A DNA stretch of 62,971 bases from Anaerolineales bacterium (GTDB lineage: Bacteria; Chloroflexota; Anaerolineae; Anaerolineales; Villigracilaceae): assembly GCA_014860745.1 (NCBI GenBank), contig JACZJC010000024.1:1-62971 (forward strand), written 5' to 3'. The notes beneath the pieces were generated by a model. That model worked only from the letters and a program-made list of their open reading frames with translations, did no database searches and had not been told where the DNA came from. Position 1 is the first letter of the stretch. Every line of letters starts with the position of its first letter. A program made the position numbers and the translations under genes. Below, piece by piece: positions 60,417-62,971 of the stretch.

Positions 60417-61752
60417 ACGCGCCTTTCTCGTGGGTGCGGAAATATACGGCAGTAAACAAATTCTCACCCTCGATGATTCCCTCGCGGAATTGGCCCTGCT
60501 GGCCGATACCGCCGGGGTGGATGTGGTCGGTGAACTCACCCAAAAGTTGCAGCGCCCCCATGTCGTCACCTACATCGGCCCCGGCAAGGTGGAGGAATTA
60601 AAAGCCCTCGCCGAGGAGACCCTCGCCGAAGTCGTCATCTTCGATGATGAGCTTTCCCCGCGTCACCAGCGCGAATTGGAAAAAGCGCTCGGTATCAATA
60701 TCCGCGTCATCGACCGCACCGCCCTCATTCTCGATATCTTCGCCCAGCATGCCCATACGAAGGAAGGCATGCTGCAGGTGGAACTCGCCCAATACGAATA
60801 CAACCTGCCGCGTCTTACCCGCGCCTGGACCCATCTCGAACGGCAGGCGGGCGGCGGCGGCGGAAGAGCCGGCTCCACAGGCGGTGTGGGCTTGCGCGGC
60901 CCCGGCGAAACCCAGTTGGAAGTCGACCGCCGTTCCATCCGCACCCGCATTGCGCACATCAAGCGCGAGCTCGAAAAAGTGGAAGCGCATCGGCTGAGAT
61001 ACCGCGCTCAACGCAAACGCTCGCGCATCCCCATCGTGGCGCTGGTCGGGTATACCAACGCGGGGAAATCCACCCTGCTGAATCGCCTCGCCAAAGCCGA
61101 AGTCTACGTGGCCGACCAGCTTTTCGCCACCCTCGATCCCACCACCCGCCGCGTGCAGCTCCCCGGAGATGACCTGGCCCTCATCACCGACACGGTCGGC
61201 TTTATCCAAAAACTGCCCACCTCGTTGATCGCCGCCTTCCATGCCACCCTGGAGGAGATCGCCGAAGCCGACCTGCTCCTGCATGTGGTGGATATTTCAC
61301 ATCCCAATGCGCTCGGTCAATTCCAGGCCGTGCAGGAAACGCTGGACGAGATCGACGCGAGTCACATCCCCATGGTCACCGCGCTGAACAAAGCGGACTT
61401 ATTGAAGAATCCAGAGAACGCCCGCGAGGTCTTGAAGGAATTCCCCAAATCGGTATCCATCTCCGCGTTGACCGGCTCCGGCATCTCTGACCTGCTGCAT
61501 CTTGTCCGCGAGGAATTGTTCGAAGCGTATTCTCCCATCCACGTGCGCCTGCCCTACAAACAGGGCGCGCTTATCTCCCTCTTCCATGAGCTTGGGCAGG
61601 TGGAGCGCGTCGAACACGAACGCGGCGGCGTCGTCATGCACGGACGCATCCCCGGCCGTCTGCTGGCGCAATTCTCTCCCTGGCATGCGGCCCCGGCCCG
61701 CAACGGCAATGGATATGAAAATGTCGAAGAGAACGACCTGGAGGAAGTATGA
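60376..61752 (+). CDS. hflX: Ribosome-associated GTPase HflX
   Basis: A 458-residue GTPase. It has an N-terminal HflX domain with YIGPGKVEEL, a glycine-rich linker (GGGGGRAGSTGG) and the GPGETQLEVDRR motif. The G domain carries G1 GYTNAGKSTL, G2 FATLDPTTRR, G3 DTVGFIQKLP and G4 NKAD. HflX splits stalled ribosomes after heat or antibiotic stress. I use the ATG at 60376 (MPKKIPQPTN), which overlaps the kinase end by 41 bases; a later GTG at 60430 would remove the overlap. Length is typical. Confidence 0.93.
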   Translation: MPKKIPQPTNPPRERAFLVGAEIYGSKQILTLDDSLAELALLADTAGVDVVGELTQKLQRPHVVTYIGPGKVEELKALAEETLAEVVIFDDELSPRHQRELEKALGINIRVIDRTALILDIFAQHAHTKEGMLQVELAQYEYNLPRLTRAWTHLERQAGGGGGRAGSTGGVGLRGPGETQLEVDRRSIRTRIAHIKRELEKVEAHRLRYRAQRKRSRIPIVALVGYTNAGKSTLLNRLAKAEVYVADQLFATLDPTTRRVQLPGDDLALITDTVGFIQKLPTSLIAAFHATLEEIAEADLLLHVVDISHPNALGQFQAVQETLDEIDASHIPMVTALNKADLLKNPENAREVLKEFPKSVSISALTGSGISDLLHLVREELFEAYSPIHVRLPYKQGALISLFHELGQVERVEHERGGVVMHGRIPGRLLAQFSPWHAAPARNGNGYENVEENDLEEV

Positions 61753-61952
61753 TCTCGAAATTATTAGACCGCATGTCTGAATATCTGGCGCATCGGAAGG
61801 GTCTGCTGCCCATCATCGGCATCGTCCTCATCCTCGTCAACCTGCTGGTTCAATTCATCTTTCCGGGCAGCCCGCTGGCTTTCAGCAACATTTTCCTGCA
61901 CATCGGTTTGATCGTGGCCATCTTTGGGCTGATGTTGTCCTGGGCGCTTTGA
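61749..61952 (+). CDS. Small two-helix membrane protein
   Basis: A 67-residue protein with two hydrophobic helices (LLPIIGIVLILVNLLVQFI and IFLHIGLIVAIFGLMLSW). It has an ATGA overlap with hflX, so it is translationally coupled to it. I do not know its function. A similar short membrane gene often trails other genes in Anaerolineae, but this is an impression only. Confidence 0.7.
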   Translation: MISKLLDRMSEYLAHRKGLLPIIGIVLILVNLLVQFIFPGSPLAFSNIFLHIGLIVAIFGLMLSWAL

Positions 61953-61982
61953 TTTCGTTGAGTCCCAGGCCTCAAGACCCTC

Positions 61983-62971
61983 ATGCCTTCCGCGATCACA
62001 GGCAGGACGTTCCTCAATCAATATCGTGTCGAAGAATTCATTGCCCTCACCCCACTGGGTGAATTATGTCGCGCCGTCGATGAGCGCAGCCATAAACCGC
62101 TGGCCTTCACTCTCCTGCCCAAATCGATCTCCGATAACGCTGAAACCATAAAAGAACTCGAAGCGGAATCGAAGAAACTTCAAAGCCTCTCCCATCCCAA
62201 CCTGACGAAATATCTCGGGCTGTTTCAAACGCCCACCCTGGCCTTTCTACTCGAAGAATGGGTGGACGGCCCGTCCCTGCAAACTGTGCTTCAGCATGCG
62301 CCTGTGACGGTAAATGAAGCGCTCGTTTATGCAAAAGCGATCTGCGGCGCGTTGGACGCGCTTCATAAACAAAATTATCTGCATCTCAATCTTTCCCCGG
62401 AATTGGTCCGCATCGATAAAAAGGGTGACATCTTTCTCGGTGGGGTTGCATTTGCCGGTATCGGGGACCATCAGCGCGTCGAACCCGCAGCCAAATATCC
62501 GCAGTTGTATCACTCCCCGGAACAAATTCGAAAGCAGCCTCTCAGCCCCGCTGCCGATACCTACGCCCTCGCCGTCATCCTTTATGAGCTGGTGACAGGC
62601 GCATGGATCAATGGAAAGAAGGCGCCGAAAACCAACGAGGCCGTTTGCAGGGCGCATCTTGAAATCGCCCCGCCCGCGCCCATCTCGTTGAACAAACAGA
62701 TCCCCGATCATTTTTCCCGCATGATTCTTTGGGCGCTCCGCAAGAATCCAGAGGAGCGCTTGAAGTCCACGACGGAGTTGCTTTCATCGCTTGCCCTAGC
62801 CGCGCAGGTCTCAGTGGATTCAATTCCGCCTCGCATCACCCCGCCAACGGATTCAGTTCCGAAGGGCGGGTCTGTCACTTCAGCCATTCTCAACGAATGG
62901 AATTTCCTGCCGCCGCCCAAAAAGAATATCATCGGCGCAGACACTCCCCCTCTCGAAGACCGCCTCGCCAC
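61983..62971 (+). CDS. Protein-kinase-like protein without catalytic motifs (pseudokinase), partial
   Basis: 329 residues visible; the reading frame runs off the right edge. It starts with MPSAITGRTFLNQYRVEEF, then shows the kinase fold pattern: a Lys region (PLAFTLLPK), ELEAESKKLQSLSHPNLTKYLG of the C-helix, EEWVDGPSL as hinge, LVYAKAICGALDALHKQNYLH, then the catalytic loop as LHLNLSPELVRI. The HRD Asp is missing, and the DFG position reads GGVAFAG. YHSPEQ and DTYALAVILYELVTG are kept. It is likely a scaffold rather than an enzyme. A Pro-rich linker follows. The C-terminal part is outside the window. Confidence 0.75.
   Translation, partial: MPSAITGRTFLNQYRVEEFIALTPLGELCRAVDERSHKPLAFTLLPKSISDNAETIKELEAESKKLQSLSHPNLTKYLGLFQTPTLAFLLEEWVDGPSLQTVLQHAPVTVNEALVYAKAICGALDALHKQNYLHLNLSPELVRIDKKGDIFLGGVAFAGIGDHQRVEPAAKYPQLYHSPEQIRKQPLSPAADTYALAVILYELVTGAWINGKKAPKTNEAVCRAHLEIAPPAPISLNKQIPDHFSRMILWALRKNPEERLKSTTELLSSLALAAQVSVDSIPPRITPPTDSVPKGGSVTSAILNEWNFLPPPKKNIIGADTPPLEDRLA

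Overview
The window looks like a chromosomal segment of a Chloroflexota bacterium, most likely class Anaerolineae. This rests on the very large family of GAF-domain sensor proteins, an orphan ParA, TrmFO and HflX of the expected type, and general protein flavour. No marker gene was tested, so the assignment is an inference. There are no rRNA genes and no CRISPR array, and one tRNA (Gly, CCC anticodon).

Left edge (1-4.4 kb): a radical SAM protein with a helix-hairpin-helix tail, a small bacterial SET-domain protein, a short unknown protein on the minus strand, a HAD phosphatase, a polyprenyl diphosphate synthase and tRNA-Gly with its own consensus promoter and terminator.

Core (4.5-35.3 kb): about 31 kb of co-directional genes, 17 in all, with gaps of 0-74 bases and several overlaps, read as one operon. 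It starts with two single-domain response regulators. Eleven membrane-anchored GAF sensors follow, none with a kinase, cyclase or other enzymatic output domain. Four have a dCACHE-like extracytoplasmic sensor, one a four-helix-bundle sensor, and six are mainly multi-helix membrane sensors. All eleven end in the same short C-terminal segment that looks like the first helix and strand of another GAF domain. The operon closes with a ParA/Soj-type ATPase, one soluble hybrid histidine kinase that begins with the second half of a GAF domain, a threonine synthase fused to a CheY-like receiver, and an EamA-family transporter. My reading is that many membrane sensors feed one kinase through GAF/coiled-coil contacts, that ParA may position the assembly, and that receivers, including the one on the amino-acid enzyme, are the outputs. 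This is the best candidate in the window for an undescribed system.

35.3-40.2 kb (minus): a convergent two-component operon of two soluble GAF histidine kinases and a winged-helix response regulator.

40.5-56.5 kb (minus): an accessory, defence-type island. A type I restriction-modification operon (hsdR, hsdM, hsdS) has a REP-associated tyrosine transposase (RAYT) gene lodged between hsdR and hsdM. REP-like palindromes are translated as part of both the RAYT and HsdM. The 3' end of hsdS is duplicated around a TPR membrane protein, and a PD-(D/E)XK-like protein, an unknown partner and small DUF proteins follow. Upstream of hsdR lie a HhH/membrane/zinc-ribbon protein, which shares a duplicated promoter block with hsdR, a Cys-rich protein and a second TPR membrane protein.

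Right edge (56.6-63.0 kb): housekeeping-type genes trmFO, an M28 peptidase, a histidine kinase, hflX, a small membrane protein, and a protein-kinase-like gene cut by the window end that has lost the catalytic motifs. Two copies of a short inverted-repeat element lie here.
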